A stretch of 37,010 bases of DNA, taken from the NCBI GenBank assembly GCA_902806355.1, contig CADCWI010000028.1, positions 1 through 37,010 on the forward strand, in the 5' to 3' direction. The notes beneath the pieces are model-generated. The model did not search any database. It worked only from the letters and a program-made list of their open reading frames with translations, and had not been told where the DNA came from. Made by a program: the position numbers and the translations under genes. This document shows positions 9,624-17,778 of this stretch, piece by piece (position 1 is the first letter of the stretch; each line of letters starts with the position of its first letter). Source of the stretch: an uncultured Thermomicrobiales bacterium. Lineage in GTDB: Bacteria > Chloroflexota > Chloroflexia > Thermomicrobiales > UBA6265.

Positions 9624-10126
9624 CCCTCGCGCTGTTGCCCGTGTGATCCGGCGAACCGACGCGCGAGTTCGACGAAGTCATCCACTTCAGTTACTACCAT
9701 GCCACCGCTCGTCTCAATAAAGTATTGAACCTGCAGGTTGACAATCGAGCCGGGATTGTCCCCGGCGAGACGAAAATCCGTTCGTAGTCCAGCGACATAC
9801 TTGTCGCGCGCAAAGGCATAGCCGATTTCCGCGGCGGTCCCGGAATCCACATCGACCCCGTCTAGAACCGCGAAGACGCCGTCTGCGTGATCGATACTCG
9901 CACGGTTCGATCGTCCCAGCTCCACATTGATCACATGCAGCCGGTTTGCCCGTTCGCTGACGCTATCGACCTGCTCGAGCTCTGCGAACGCCGGGGCGAA
10001 ACGCTGATCGTCCCAAGGGTTCACCAACTTCATATGCTGCCGAAGCCGCCCGGTCAGCTCGTCCATGAAGGACCGAGTTGAGGCGGCGAAGCCGAGCGGC
10101 GAGGCGAGGTAGATGGACACCGGCAC
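9620..10126 (-). CDS. nucleoside 2-deoxyribosyltransferase-like protein
   Basis: About 168 residues from a GTG start at 10126, which has GGAGC a suitable distance upstream; another GTG at 10120 is possible, and the ATG at 10219 adds 31 residues unlike the family. The N-terminus (SIYLASPLGFA) and the core DGVDVDSGTAAEIGYA, with the expected Glu nucleophile in GTAAEIG, fit the family that swaps bases between deoxynucleosides or hydrolyses nucleotide N-glycosidic bonds. Asp and Asn residues of the nucleoside pocket are plausible but were not all identified. It is likely cytoplasmic and a nucleotide-salvage enzyme. Next to it are tRNA-Val and a divergent small membrane protein. Confidence 0.75.
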   Translation of the reverse strand: MPVSIYLASPLGFAASTRSFMDELTGRLRQHMKLVNPWDDQRFAPAFAELEQVDSVSERANRLHVINVELGRSNRASIDHADGVFAVLDGVDVDSGTAAEIGYAFARDKYVAGLRTDFRLAGDNPGSIVNLQVQYFIETSGGMVVTEVDDFVELARRFAGSHGQQREG

Positions 10127-10195
10127 GGTACAGTTGCTCCATGTGTAAGAGACGGTTTTCGAACTTGCGTCTTGTCGCCAGGGAGAGAGTGAACT

Positions 10196-10387
10196 GTGAA
10201 GTCCTACCCGGATCAGCACCGCGCTTCGCGCTTCGGGTCGGCTGCCTTCGCCGGACTCGTGGTGGCGCTCCTCGCCGTGGTGATTTTCAAGACCCTGCTC
10301 GGTCTGGCCTTCGTCCCATCGCTGGTCGTTGCGTGTCTGGCGTTCGTGCTGACAGGCTCAATCGCCCTGAGGCAATCGGTAAGGTAG
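10196..10387 (+). CDS. small two-helix membrane protein, unknown function
   Basis: A GTG-initiated 63-residue ORF with a clear AGGGAGAGAG site 7 bases upstream. After a polar 14-residue N-terminus, two hydrophobic segments (about residues 15-38 and 40-56) are separated by a short turn, and the C-terminus is basic. It is divergent from the deoxyribosyltransferase-like gene and tail-to-tail with the RNase H-like gene. No family is recognised. The strong ribosome binding site and hydrophobic pattern are the reasons to believe it is real. Confidence 0.6.
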   Translation: MKSYPDQHRASRFGSAAFAGLVVALLAVVIFKTLLGLAFVPSLVVACLAFVLTGSIALRQSVR

Positions 10388-10408
10388 CTTAGAGCCGTCC
10401 CGTTTCCG

Positions 10409-10870
10409 CTAGTGACCCAGACGTTCGACGGATTTCGCCCGAGGATGCCATATCAAATCGACGCGCCCGAACGCCTTGATCAGCCGCGCTGCCTGCTCGT
10501 ACATCGGCCGGAGGCCCTCGTTCTTGACCTTCCATCGGCCCAGCAACTGGTTGAGGACAAGCTGGCTGTCACCGTTGACGAGCACTCGCGTTCGAGCGGC
10601 GTCGTTGCCTGTGGTTTCCGCTAGCCACTGAAGCGCCCTGATCAACGTCAGGTATTCCGCCTGATTGTTCGTCACCTGATTTCCATAGTCCTCCCGCTGA
10701 TGGCGGATCACGGTGTCGTCCTGCCTGATCTCGTAGCTGCCGTATCCCTTGCCGGGATTCCCCAGAGATCCACCATCGAACACGATGTGGAAGCGAGCCG
10801 GGTCGGTACCCTGGTCGCTCGGCACGACCTTGGAGCGGGATGTCGACGATGCCGGTGATCCTGATGGCAT
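10409..10870 (-). CDS. RNase H-like protein (RNase HI family)
   Basis: 153 residues. Three RNase H acidic positions are in place: FDGGSLGNPG (Asp32), NNQAEY (Glu72) and NGDSQLV (Asp101). Residues 1-26 are a polar, probably disordered extension. The protein stops at WHPRAKSVERLGH, where typical RNase HI proteins continue with an N-A-D segment that gives the fourth metal ligand; here the last residue is His153. The product may be active with His in that role or may be a nucleic-acid-binding relative. It would act in the cytoplasm on RNA-DNA hybrids. AAAGGA precedes the ATG. Confidence 0.82.
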   Translation of the reverse strand: MPSGSPASSTSRSKVVPSDQGTDPARFHIVFDGGSLGNPGKGYGSYEIRQDDTVIRHQREDYGNQVTNNQAEYLTLIRALQWLAETTGNDAARTRVLVNGDSQLVLNQLLGRWKVKNEGLRPMYEQAARLIKAFGRVDLIWHPRAKSVERLGH

Positions 10871-10983
10871 ACAAGTGATTCCTTTGGCACGAGGGTGCTT
10901 CTACTCGAGTTCTGCCGCCGATGCGCGCATCATCCGATACCGCGCTCAGTAGTGTACGGACACAGGGTAAACCGTCCGCTACT

Positions 10984-13065
10984 CTACGACGAGGGTTGGG
11001 GAGCGGCGGTTGCACGTTGCCGGACTCCGTCGACCAGGTGTGGCGGAACTGACTGATAATGGGCGAACTCCTCGGTATAAGATCCCCGTCCCTGCGTAAT
11101 CGACCGGAGATCCATGGCATAGCGTTGCAACTCCGCGGAGGGTGCGAAGGCTTCGACCCGGGAATTACCATGCTCACCCGGCTCGATTCCATTGACATGG
11201 GCACGCTTGCCGTTGAGATCGCTCATGACGTCACCAAGAAACGCATCCGGAACCGTCACGCAGACCCTGGAGACGGGTTCGAGCAGGGTCGGTTGGGCCT
11301 CCCCAACTCCGCGCTTGAACGCTTCCTTCGCGGCGATCTTGAACGCCATTTCATTCGAATCTACGTCGTGATAGGTGCCATCCGTCAGCGTTGCCTTGAC
11401 GTTCACGACCGGGAATCCCGCGAGTGGTCCAGACTCCAGCGCCTCGCGGATTCCCTTCTCTACCGCGGGAAAATAATTCCGGGGAACGGAACCGCCCACC
11501 ACCTGTGCGCTGAACTCGAACTCACCTTCGCCGAGAGGTTCGAGTTCCAGGAACACGTGACCGTACTGTCCCGCACCACCCGTCTGCTTCTTGTGCTTGT
11601 ACTCCGCCCGGACCGGAGTACTGATCGTCTCCCGATAGGCCACCCTCGGCAACGTGATATCGACCTCAACGCCGCTGCGTCGGGTCATCCGATCGAGCGC
11701 GATCTGGATATGGGGCTCGCCGATACCGCTGACGATTGTCTCGCTCGATGCCGTATCCCGGGACACGATCAACGTTGGGTCTTCCTCGTGAAGCCGGGTC
11801 AGCGCCTGGCTGAGCTTGTCGAGATCAGCCTTGAAGCGGGCGTGAACGGCAGCGGAATACCTGGACTCAGGGAAACCGATCGATTCGAGCACGATGTCCG
11901 TATTGTTCGCGCAAAGCGTGTCACCCGTCATGACCGATGCCAGCTTGGCAACTCCCCCGATGTCCCCAACTCCGACCCTCTCGGCCGCGATGTGGTCCTT
12001 CCCGAACGGGTAGAACGGCTGGCCGATCCGTTCGTCGGTTCCGCGAGAGGCGTTCCGGACGTGAGAGTGGGCCGATACTGCGCCGGAGAAGACCCGGAAA
12101 TAGGAAAGCCGGCCGACATGTGGGTCCGAGACCGTCTTGAAGGTCAGTGCCGCGAGAGGAGCGTCATCATCGGCGGTAAGCTCGCCGATTTCACCATTGA
12201 TCGTGGCAGGCTCGGTTCGCTGGGACGCGGGCGGTAGCTCGCGGACGATCGCGGAGAGAAGCGGTTGGATGCAACGGGTGTACTGCGTCGCGCCACACAG
12301 CATGGGCGTGACCGTTCCATCCTCAATGCACGCACGCAACTCGCTGAACAGCTCCTCATCCGAGATGTCCTCATCGTCAAGGTAGCGAAGCATCAGCTCC
12401 TCGTTGTGCTCGGCGATGCTCTCAACGACGGCCTTGCGATACGATGCGCACTCCTCGGCCAGCTCCTCTGGAATCGGGACGATCTCGACTGCACCGGCGG
12501 CATCGTCGCTGAAGACCATCGCCGTGTTGCTCAGGAGATCCACGACGCCCTTGAAGGTCCGATCCGATCCAATGGGGAACTGGATTGGCGCGACACTTTT
12601 GCCGAACACCTGCCGTACCGATTCCACGGTGCGCTCGAAGTCAGCATTCTCCCTGTTCATCTTGTTCGCGAAGATGAGCCGGGGACGCTTGTACTCCTCG
12701 CACATCTTCCAGACCTGCTCCGTCCCGACCTGGACACCGGCCGAGGAGTCGATCAGGATCACGGCGCCGTCGACTACCCGCATCGCGGCGTGCGCTTCGC
12801 CGATGAAATCCGCATAGCCGGGCACGTCCAGCACGTTGATCTTGTGATCCTCCCATTCGATCGGGATGACCGACGTGCTGATCGACATCGCGCGCTTGAC
12901 CTCATCGGGGTCGAAATCGGAGACGGTGGAGCCGTCCTCGATCCGGCCGAGGCGGTTGGTGCCGCCGCTGACGAGCAGAAAGGCTTCCACGAGTGAAGTC
13001 TTGCCAGCGCCACCATGCGAGAACAGACCGATGTTTCGGATACGTTCGGCGGGGTACTGCTGCAT
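10984..13065 (-). CDS. EF-G-like translational GTPase (EF-G paralogue)
   Basis: 693 residues with GTPase, beta-barrel and C-terminal domains II-V of EF-G. The P-loop reads SHGGAGKT (residues 16-23) instead of the AHIDAGKT of canonical EF-G, and G3 DVPGYADF and G4 NKMN are present. Domain IV has the usual GGSVPRNYFPAVEKG. This P-loop type is typical of the EF-G-like family II paralogues found beside a canonical fusA, some of which act in ribosome recycling rather than translocation. It stands alone rather than with rpsL, rpsG and tuf, supporting a secondary role. The start has a full GGAGGTGA site (13069-13076) and its own promoter. Confidence 0.92.
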   Translation of the reverse strand: MQQYPAERIRNIGLFSHGGAGKTSLVEAFLLVSGGTNRLGRIEDGSTVSDFDPDEVKRAMSISTSVIPIEWEDHKINVLDVPGYADFIGEAHAAMRVVDGAVILIDSSAGVQVGTEQVWKMCEEYKRPRLIFANKMNRENADFERTVESVRQVFGKSVAPIQFPIGSDRTFKGVVDLLSNTAMVFSDDAAGAVEIVPIPEELAEECASYRKAVVESIAEHNEELMLRYLDDEDISDEELFSELRACIEDGTVTPMLCGATQYTRCIQPLLSAIVRELPPASQRTEPATINGEIGELTADDDAPLAALTFKTVSDPHVGRLSYFRVFSGAVSAHSHVRNASRGTDERIGQPFYPFGKDHIAAERVGVGDIGGVAKLASVMTGDTLCANNTDIVLESIGFPESRYSAAVHARFKADLDKLSQALTRLHEEDPTLIVSRDTASSETIVSGIGEPHIQIALDRMTRRSGVEVDITLPRVAYRETISTPVRAEYKHKKQTGGAGQYGHVFLELEPLGEGEFEFSAQVVGGSVPRNYFPAVEKGIREALESGPLAGFPVVNVKATLTDGTYHDVDSNEMAFKIAAKEAFKRGVGEAQPTLLEPVSRVCVTVPDAFLGDVMSDLNGKRAHVNGIEPGEHGNSRVEAFAPSAELQRYAMDLRSITQGRGSYTEEFAHYQSVPPHLVDGVRQRATAAPQPSS

Positions 13066-13152
13066 GCGTCACCTCCGGGCATAGGCAGCGCCGAGGATGC
13101 ATTCCCGGTGCTGCTGACGTGGCACCTAATGGCATGTGATCCTGATCCCCGA

Positions 13153-13180
13153 AGTATACGAATGGATGCGGTCTTGGCAA
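13153..13180 (-). promoter_or_regulatory. promoter of the EF-G-like gene
   Basis: TTGCCA (13175-13180) and TATACT (13153-13158) on the minus strand are 16 bases apart, about 90 bases upstream of the ATG. Confidence 0.6.
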
Positions 13181-13223
13181 TAACGCCACCCGGTTTCATG
13201 TATGCCGGGCCGGTGGTTCGGGG

Positions 13224-14000
13224 TCAGTGCCGCTTTACGCGCTCATAGACCAGGCGTAGCCCATCGATCGTCAGGTTGGGAGCGAAGGCATCGATGTGGG
13301 ACGATGCCTCGGCGAAGATCTCCCCATACCCTCCGGTCACGATCACCGCGGGGTCACCTTGGAGTTCCTCCTTGATGCGAACGATCATCCCCTCGATCAT
13401 CGAGAGGTAGCCAAGGACGACGCCCGACTGGATCGCCTCGGATGTCGTACGTCCGATCGCGTGCGCCGGTCTCGCCAGCTCGACGGTGAAGAGCCGCGCC
13501 GCTCGGGACACCATGGCGTCGAGCGAGACGACGAGCCCCGGCGCCAAGGCCCCGCCGATATAGGAACCCTGCGCGTTCACCACGTCAAAGTTGATCGCCG
13601 TGCCGAAATCAATCGAGATGACAGGTGCGCCGAACTGTTCCACGGCGGCGAGCGAGTTGACGAGCCGGTCCGGTCCAATCTCTGCCGGGTTGGGGTAATC
13701 GATCCCGATGCCGAGATCAAGATCGACGCCGACAAGCATCGGCGTGACACCCAGCCGTTCCTCTCCCATGGCGGAGAGCCAGCGAGTGACATTGGGGACG
13801 ACGCTGGAAATCACCATCGCCGAGATGACTCGTGGATTGATGCCGGACTGCGCCAGGACGGGAGCGAGGATCGCGTACCATTCATCGGGCATCCGGTCAC
13901 GGCGGGTAGACATGCGGGCGGTCGTGACAACCTCCGGCGAGTCCAAGCCGAATACCCCGACGACGGTATTCGTGTTCCCAACGTCCACGACCAGCAGCAT
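13224..14000 (-). CDS. coaX: type III pantothenate kinase
   Basis: First step of coenzyme A synthesis, phosphorylating pantothenate with ATP; cytoplasmic. The 258 residues match the family. The acetate-kinase-fold phosphate motif DVGNTNTVVGVF is at residues 6-17, with GPDRLVNS and DFGTAINFDVV in the middle and a GGYGE nucleotide motif near residue 230. The ATG has AGAGGG upstream. It lies directly upstream of the EF-G-like gene, which has its own promoter, and is divergent from the S41 protease. Confidence 0.95.
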   Translation of the reverse strand: MLLVVDVGNTNTVVGVFGLDSPEVVTTARMSTRRDRMPDEWYAILAPVLAQSGINPRVISAMVISSVVPNVTRWLSAMGEERLGVTPMLVGVDLDLGIGIDYPNPAEIGPDRLVNSLAAVEQFGAPVISIDFGTAINFDVVNAQGSYIGGALAPGLVVSLDAMVSRAARLFTVELARPAHAIGRTTSEAIQSGVVLGYLSMIEGMIVRIKEELQGDPAVIVTGGYGEIFAEASSHIDAFAPNLTIDGLRLVYERVKRH

Positions 14001-14142
14001 GGGTCAACCCTCTTCCAGTTCCTGTCATCTTCCATACAAAACAATTCAATCAAGTGAACCTCAACTGTATCCGGGATCGACTTCCACGTCGCTCAGGCGT
14101 TGCGAGAGGAAGTTCGACATCCATCAGGAAGGTGTCGCACAG

Positions 14143-15492
14143 ATGGCACAACACATCCAACCACCGTCGCGGGCCAGGGGCTCCCGGTCACAACGGGCGG
14201 CTGGCGCCGATGGACTTAGCGTCGTGCACTATGTCCTGAGGATGACTGCGCTGTTTCTCTTCGTACTGGTTGCCGGGTTCGGCATGGGACTGATCATCGA
14301 GCGTTATGTGCTCGATTCATCGCTCGATGACGCCGGTTTTCGGGACTTCGAAGCCGTTTCATCGTTGGTCCAGGACAATTACTACTATCGTCCCACCGAA
14401 AGCGACGATCGGGAGGCGTTCAACCGGGCATTGGAACAGCATGCCATCGGCGGCATGCTCACGAGCCTGGAGGATGAGTACACACAATACCTGATGCCGG
14501 AAGCGGCCCAGGTCGCATCGGAGCAGCTCCAGGGCGAGTACGGCGGCGTTGGAGTGGAGCTCACCGTCCGGGGAGGCGCGCTCGTCATCAATCGCGTCTC
14601 GCCGGAAGGACCCGCGTCACGCGCGGGTGTCAGCGCGGGTGAACGGGTTCTGCGGGTCGATAATCGCCCCGTCCAGGTGGGGACCGATTCTGCCCCAACT
14701 GGCGATCTTCGGGGACCGATCGGGCAACCGGTGACTTTGAGGATCGGCGATGCCACCGGTGAGCGCGCTCGCGACGTGGTGCTGGAACGTGAAGTGATCG
14801 TCGTGCATCCTGTCTCCTTCGCGATGTTCGAAGGCACCTCGTATGCCTGGATCAGGATCGACATCTTCGGGGACAGGACGGTGGCCGAGCTCGATGGTGC
14901 CCTGCAGGCGGCAGACAAAAGCGGTGCAACCGGGATCATCCTGGACTTGCGGGGCAACGGCGGAGGGTGGGTCACCTCGGCCCAGGAGACGATCGGACGA
15001 TTCGTCGATGATGCCAATGGACCAGCCCTGTATGAGGACGTCTCTCCCGGACCGGGTGGCGAGGTTGGTCTTCCCATCCTGAATCCGGAACCCGGCCCAA
15101 GTGCGCTTCCGGTGGTTGTGGTCGTCGATGGCGGGACCGCCAGTGCCGCGGAGATCGTCGCCGGCTCGCTGCGGGATCATGATCGGGCAGTGGTGCTTGG
15201 CACGGACACGTTCGGGAAGGGATCGGTGCAACGAATCTTCGACTTCGAGGATGGAGCATCCCTGCGGGTCACGGTCGCCGAGTGGTTCACTCCAGACAAG
15301 AAGCGCATCGAGAACGAAGGCATCCATCCCGATTTCGTCGTCAGCCCGGACGAAATGAACGGGGTCTTGGTCGATCCGTTCCTGCAAGCGGCCAGCACGT
15401 TGCTCGATCGGGGCCCGGCGCGCTCGGCCGACCGTGCAAATGCGGGCACGGCGGTGGCCAGTCCGGTCACCTCGCCCGTGCCACCACGGTAG
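14143..15492 (+). CDS. S41 family C-terminal processing protease (CtpA-like) with PDZ domain
   Basis: 449 residues from the ATG at 14143, chosen for its AGGAAGGTG site; the upstream frame is antisense to coaX. A membrane segment (about residues 31-52) anchors it, so the protease acts outside the membrane. A PDZ domain (about 130-200, containing GGVGVELTV) is followed by the S41 core with DLRGNGGGW, the nucleophile Ser334 in GTASAAEI and the general base Lys359 in TFGKGSVQ. Such proteases cleave C-terminal tails of secreted or membrane proteins. It immediately precedes the PhoB-like gene, so a link to envelope stress or phosphate response is possible but unproven. Confidence 0.92.
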   Translation: MAQHIQPPSRARGSRSQRAAGADGLSVVHYVLRMTALFLFVLVAGFGMGLIIERYVLDSSLDDAGFRDFEAVSSLVQDNYYYRPTESDDREAFNRALEQHAIGGMLTSLEDEYTQYLMPEAAQVASEQLQGEYGGVGVELTVRGGALVINRVSPEGPASRAGVSAGERVLRVDNRPVQVGTDSAPTGDLRGPIGQPVTLRIGDATGERARDVVLEREVIVVHPVSFAMFEGTSYAWIRIDIFGDRTVAELDGALQAADKSGATGIILDLRGNGGGWVTSAQETIGRFVDDANGPALYEDVSPGPGGEVGLPILNPEPGPSALPVVVVVDGGTASAAEIVAGSLRDHDRAVVLGTDTFGKGSVQRIFDFEDGASLRVTVAEWFTPDKKRIENEGIHPDFVVSPDEMNGVLVDPFLQAASTLLDRGPARSADRANAGTAVASPVTSPVPPR

Positions 15493-15502
15493 CGAGTCAG
15501 TT

Positions 15503-15551
15503 TTTACATTGTGACACCACGATTTAACATTCATGTTACCGCTCCTTAATC
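15503..15551 (+). promoter_or_regulatory. possible Pho-box repeats before the PhoB-like gene
   Basis: AT-rich hexamers TTTACA (15503), TTAACA (15524), TTACCG (15536) and TTAATC (15546) recur at roughly helical-turn spacing in a GC-rich background. PhoB/PhoP-type regulators bind such repeats about 11 bases apart. Spacing is imperfect (21, 12, 10), so this is a suggestion. Confidence 0.35.
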
Positions 15552-15628
15552 TCCGCCTCCTACCATGTTGCCGTGACCAGAGACTGGCCAGGCTACTGGC
15601 AACGGCGTCAACGTGAGCGGAGTGGTGA

Positions 15629-16390
15629 GTGGTGAGGAGAACGGTCGAACGCGAAGAAGCAGCGCATGTGCTCCTCGTCGAGGACGATCCCACGTTGCGC
15701 AGCACGCTTGCGTTCAATCTGAATCGTGAGGGGTATACCGTTTCCACGGCGGACAACGGAGTTTCGGCTCTGGAAGTCGTCGCCGAGTTCGGTGACACCC
15801 TTGATCTCATCATCCTCGACGTCATGCTCCCCGGACTCAACGGCTTCCAGGTACTGCGGTCGGTCCGCCGGGATTTGGATGTCCCTGTCCTGATGCTTTC
15901 CGCACGGGGCGAGGAGCAGGACAAAATCGACGGTCTCGAGCTGGGTGCTGACGATTATGTGGTCAAGCCGTTTGCGCTGAGGGAGCTGCTGGCCCGCATT
16001 CGTGCCGCAGTGCGGCGACGCGCCGTGGCTTCGGCGAAACCGCCTGGGGTGCTGTTCCGGGGCGATCTCCGGATCGAGCCGGAGCGGCGACGCGCCGTTG
16101 TTGGAGAAACCGAGCTCCAGCTGCGGCCGAAGGAATTCGGTCTTCTGGTCACCATGGCGCTGGAACCCGGACGTGTGTTTGACCGGCAGGAATTGCTGGA
16201 CATGATCTGGGGCAGTGACGTGTTCGTCGATGAGCGAACGGTCGATGTTCACATCTCCTGGCTTCGCGGCAAGCTGAGCTTGGCTGGCCTCGAAGACGCG
16301 GGCATCCGCACCGTCTACGGTGCCGGATACCGGTTCGTGCTCGCTGGCGAGGCGCAGGCGGCACCGGCTGGAACATCTCCCTTGTCGTGA
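15629..16390 (+). CDS. OmpR/PhoB-family response regulator
   Basis: 253 residues: a receiver domain (about 12-128) joined to a winged-helix DNA-binding domain (about 145-245). Receiver residues are complete: Asp19-Asp20, phosphoacceptor Asp64 in IILDVMLPG, Ser91 and Lys113 in VVKPF. The recognition helix region contains VFVDERTVDVHISWLRGKL. The gene starts at GTG 15629 (GTG at 15632 is equally possible) and directly precedes pstSCAB-phoU, so it is the likely phosphate regulator, equivalent to PhoB/PhoP. No histidine kinase is found in the window, so its phosphodonor is encoded elsewhere. Confidence 0.9.
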   Translation: MVRRTVEREEAAHVLLVEDDPTLRSTLAFNLNREGYTVSTADNGVSALEVVAEFGDTLDLIILDVMLPGLNGFQVLRSVRRDLDVPVLMLSARGEEQDKIDGLELGADDYVVKPFALRELLARIRAAVRRRAVASAKPPGVLFRGDLRIEPERRRAVVGETELQLRPKEFGLLVTMALEPGRVFDRQELLDMIWGSDVFVDERTVDVHISWLRGKLSLAGLEDAGIRTVYGAGYRFVLAGEAQAAPAGTSPLS

Positions 16391-16463
16391 TCGATGAATC
16401 ACCGAGGTAACGGGCCGTCGATCCAGGCCGGGCGTCCAAGCCTGCCTGGCGACGAGGAGTGGT

Positions 16464-16478
16464 GAATGACGGTCATTC
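16464..16478 (+). promoter_or_regulatory. palindrome upstream of pstS, possible operator
   Basis: GAATGAC and GTCATTC flank a single G, a perfect 7-bp dyad between the regulator gene and the ATG of pstS at 16516. It could be a protein-binding site or a short RNA hairpin. If pstS starts at GTG 16459 it would lie in the coding part. Confidence 0.3.
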
Positions 16479-16515
16479 ATCGGACGAGAAGAACGTGAGA
16501 GGTAGGCGTTTCCGG

Positions 16516-17556
16516 ATGAATTTCGAGCGAGGAACAGTGACCCGGCGAAGCGTCGTTGCCGGCGCAGTGGGTAGCCTTGTGTTGGCACGAGTGGCCAAGG
16601 GCCAGGAAGCGACGCCCGCGCCGTACGAAGCACCAGAAGACATCGGTGAGCTTAGCGGCAGCTTCGAGTCGGACGGCTCCTCCACCGTGGGCCCACTGAC
16701 CGAAGCCGTTATCGAAGAATTCGCGGGCATCGCCCCGGACGTAGCGATCACCAATGGCATTTCCGGATCGGGCGGCGGTTTCGAACGATTCGCCAATGGT
16801 GAAATTGCCATCTCGAACGCGTCCCGCGAGATCGCCGACGACGAGGCGGAGCTCGCTGCGCAGAACGGTATCGACTACTATCGCTTCGATGTGGCCCTGG
16901 ACGGCATCACCGTCGTCGTCAGCGCCGAAAACGACTTCGTCGAGTCGCTGACCGTGGACCAATTGGCGCAGCTCTGGAGCGCTGATGGCGGGGTGACGAA
17001 TTGGTCCGACCTGAACCCGGACTGGCCGGAGGAGCCGGTCGAGCTCTACGGACCGGGCTCGGACTCTGGGACGTTCGACTTCTTCAACGAGGCCATTCTC
17101 GGCGAGGCCGAGGTGCGGACCGATTACAACCCGAGCGAGGATGACAACGTCCTTGTCCAGGGCGTGCTTGGAAGCCCGTATGCGCTCGGCTACTTCGGCT
17201 ACGCCTACTACGTCGAGAATCAGGACAGCCTGCGGGCGGTTCCGATCGACGGCGGTTCTGGTCCCGTCGAGCCCTCCGTCGAGACGATCGCCGACGGCTC
17301 GTACGATCCACTTTCCCGCCTGCTGTTCATCTATGTGAACGCCGAAGCCCTGCAGACGGATCCTGCGGTTCAGGAGTTCATACGCTTCTACCTAGCCACG
17401 AGCGACGAGCTTGCCGAAGATGTCGGATACATTCCGCTTCCTGGCGAGCTTGAGATCGAGCAGCAGACCAAGGTCGAAGGAGCGATCAGCGGCGAGATCG
17501 AGCCTGACAGCCAGTCCGAGTCCGCCCCCGCAACTCCGGCGACTCCCGTATCCTGA
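16516..17556 (+). CDS. pstS: phosphate ABC transporter substrate-binding protein PstS
   Basis: High-affinity phosphate receptor acting outside the membrane and feeding PstCA. A twin-arginine signal (TRRSVVAGAVG followed by LARVAKG, about residues 8-29) indicates export by the Tat route. Phosphate-loop features are visible: SDGSSTVGP near residue 50, GSGGGFERF, and PGSDSGTFDFF in the C-terminal lobe. The ATG at 16516 is preferred because it puts the Tat motif close to the N-terminus; a GTG at 16459 with GAGGAG just upstream would add 19 residues. The protein has 346 residues. The tail is rich in Ser, Ala and Pro. A hairpin separates it from pstC. Confidence 0.93.
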   Translation: MNFERGTVTRRSVVAGAVGSLVLARVAKGQEATPAPYEAPEDIGELSGSFESDGSSTVGPLTEAVIEEFAGIAPDVAITNGISGSGGGFERFANGEIAISNASREIADDEAELAAQNGIDYYRFDVALDGITVVVSAENDFVESLTVDQLAQLWSADGGVTNWSDLNPDWPEEPVELYGPGSDSGTFDFFNEAILGEAEVRTDYNPSEDDNVLVQGVLGSPYALGYFGYAYYVENQDSLRAVPIDGGSGPVEPSVETIADGSYDPLSRLLFIYVNAEALQTDPAVQEFIRFYLATSDELAEDVGYIPLPGELEIEQQTKVEGAISGEIEPDSQSESAPATPATPVS

Positions 17557-17576
17557 TCGCGCTCTCCCGCGTGACC

Positions 17577-17602
17577 GAGCCCTGCCGCATGCGGCAGGGC
17601 TC
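17577..17602 (+). terminator. perfect palindrome between pstS and pstC
   Basis: A 26-base perfect palindrome (arm GAGCCCTGCCGCA) starts 20 bases after the pstS stop and folds into a GC-rich hairpin. No U-tract follows. It is likely to cause partial termination or protect the 3' end of pstS mRNA, giving more PstS than channel subunits, as in other pst operons. Confidence 0.5.
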
Positions 17603-17778
17603 AGCGTGATGAATGTCGGCCCACCGGCGGCGAGTGGTTGGTCGGAGTCAACCGTTCGCTCTGACGGGGACGCGGCGAAACGCTCCGTGAGCACCTGTAG
17701 GGATTCGAACACGATATGCATGAGACCAGGCGCCAAAGTGAGACGGTGGAATGCCCCATAGGTTGAGGAAGGACGTTG

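Noticed and set aside
11059..12237. 392-codon plus-strand ORF inside the EF-G-like gene
   Set aside because: It mirrors the EF-G frame on the opposite strand, as expected in GC-rich DNA.
14617..15924. 435-codon minus-strand ORF over the S41 protease and regulator
   Set aside because: Antisense shadow of two well-supported genes; no domain recognised.
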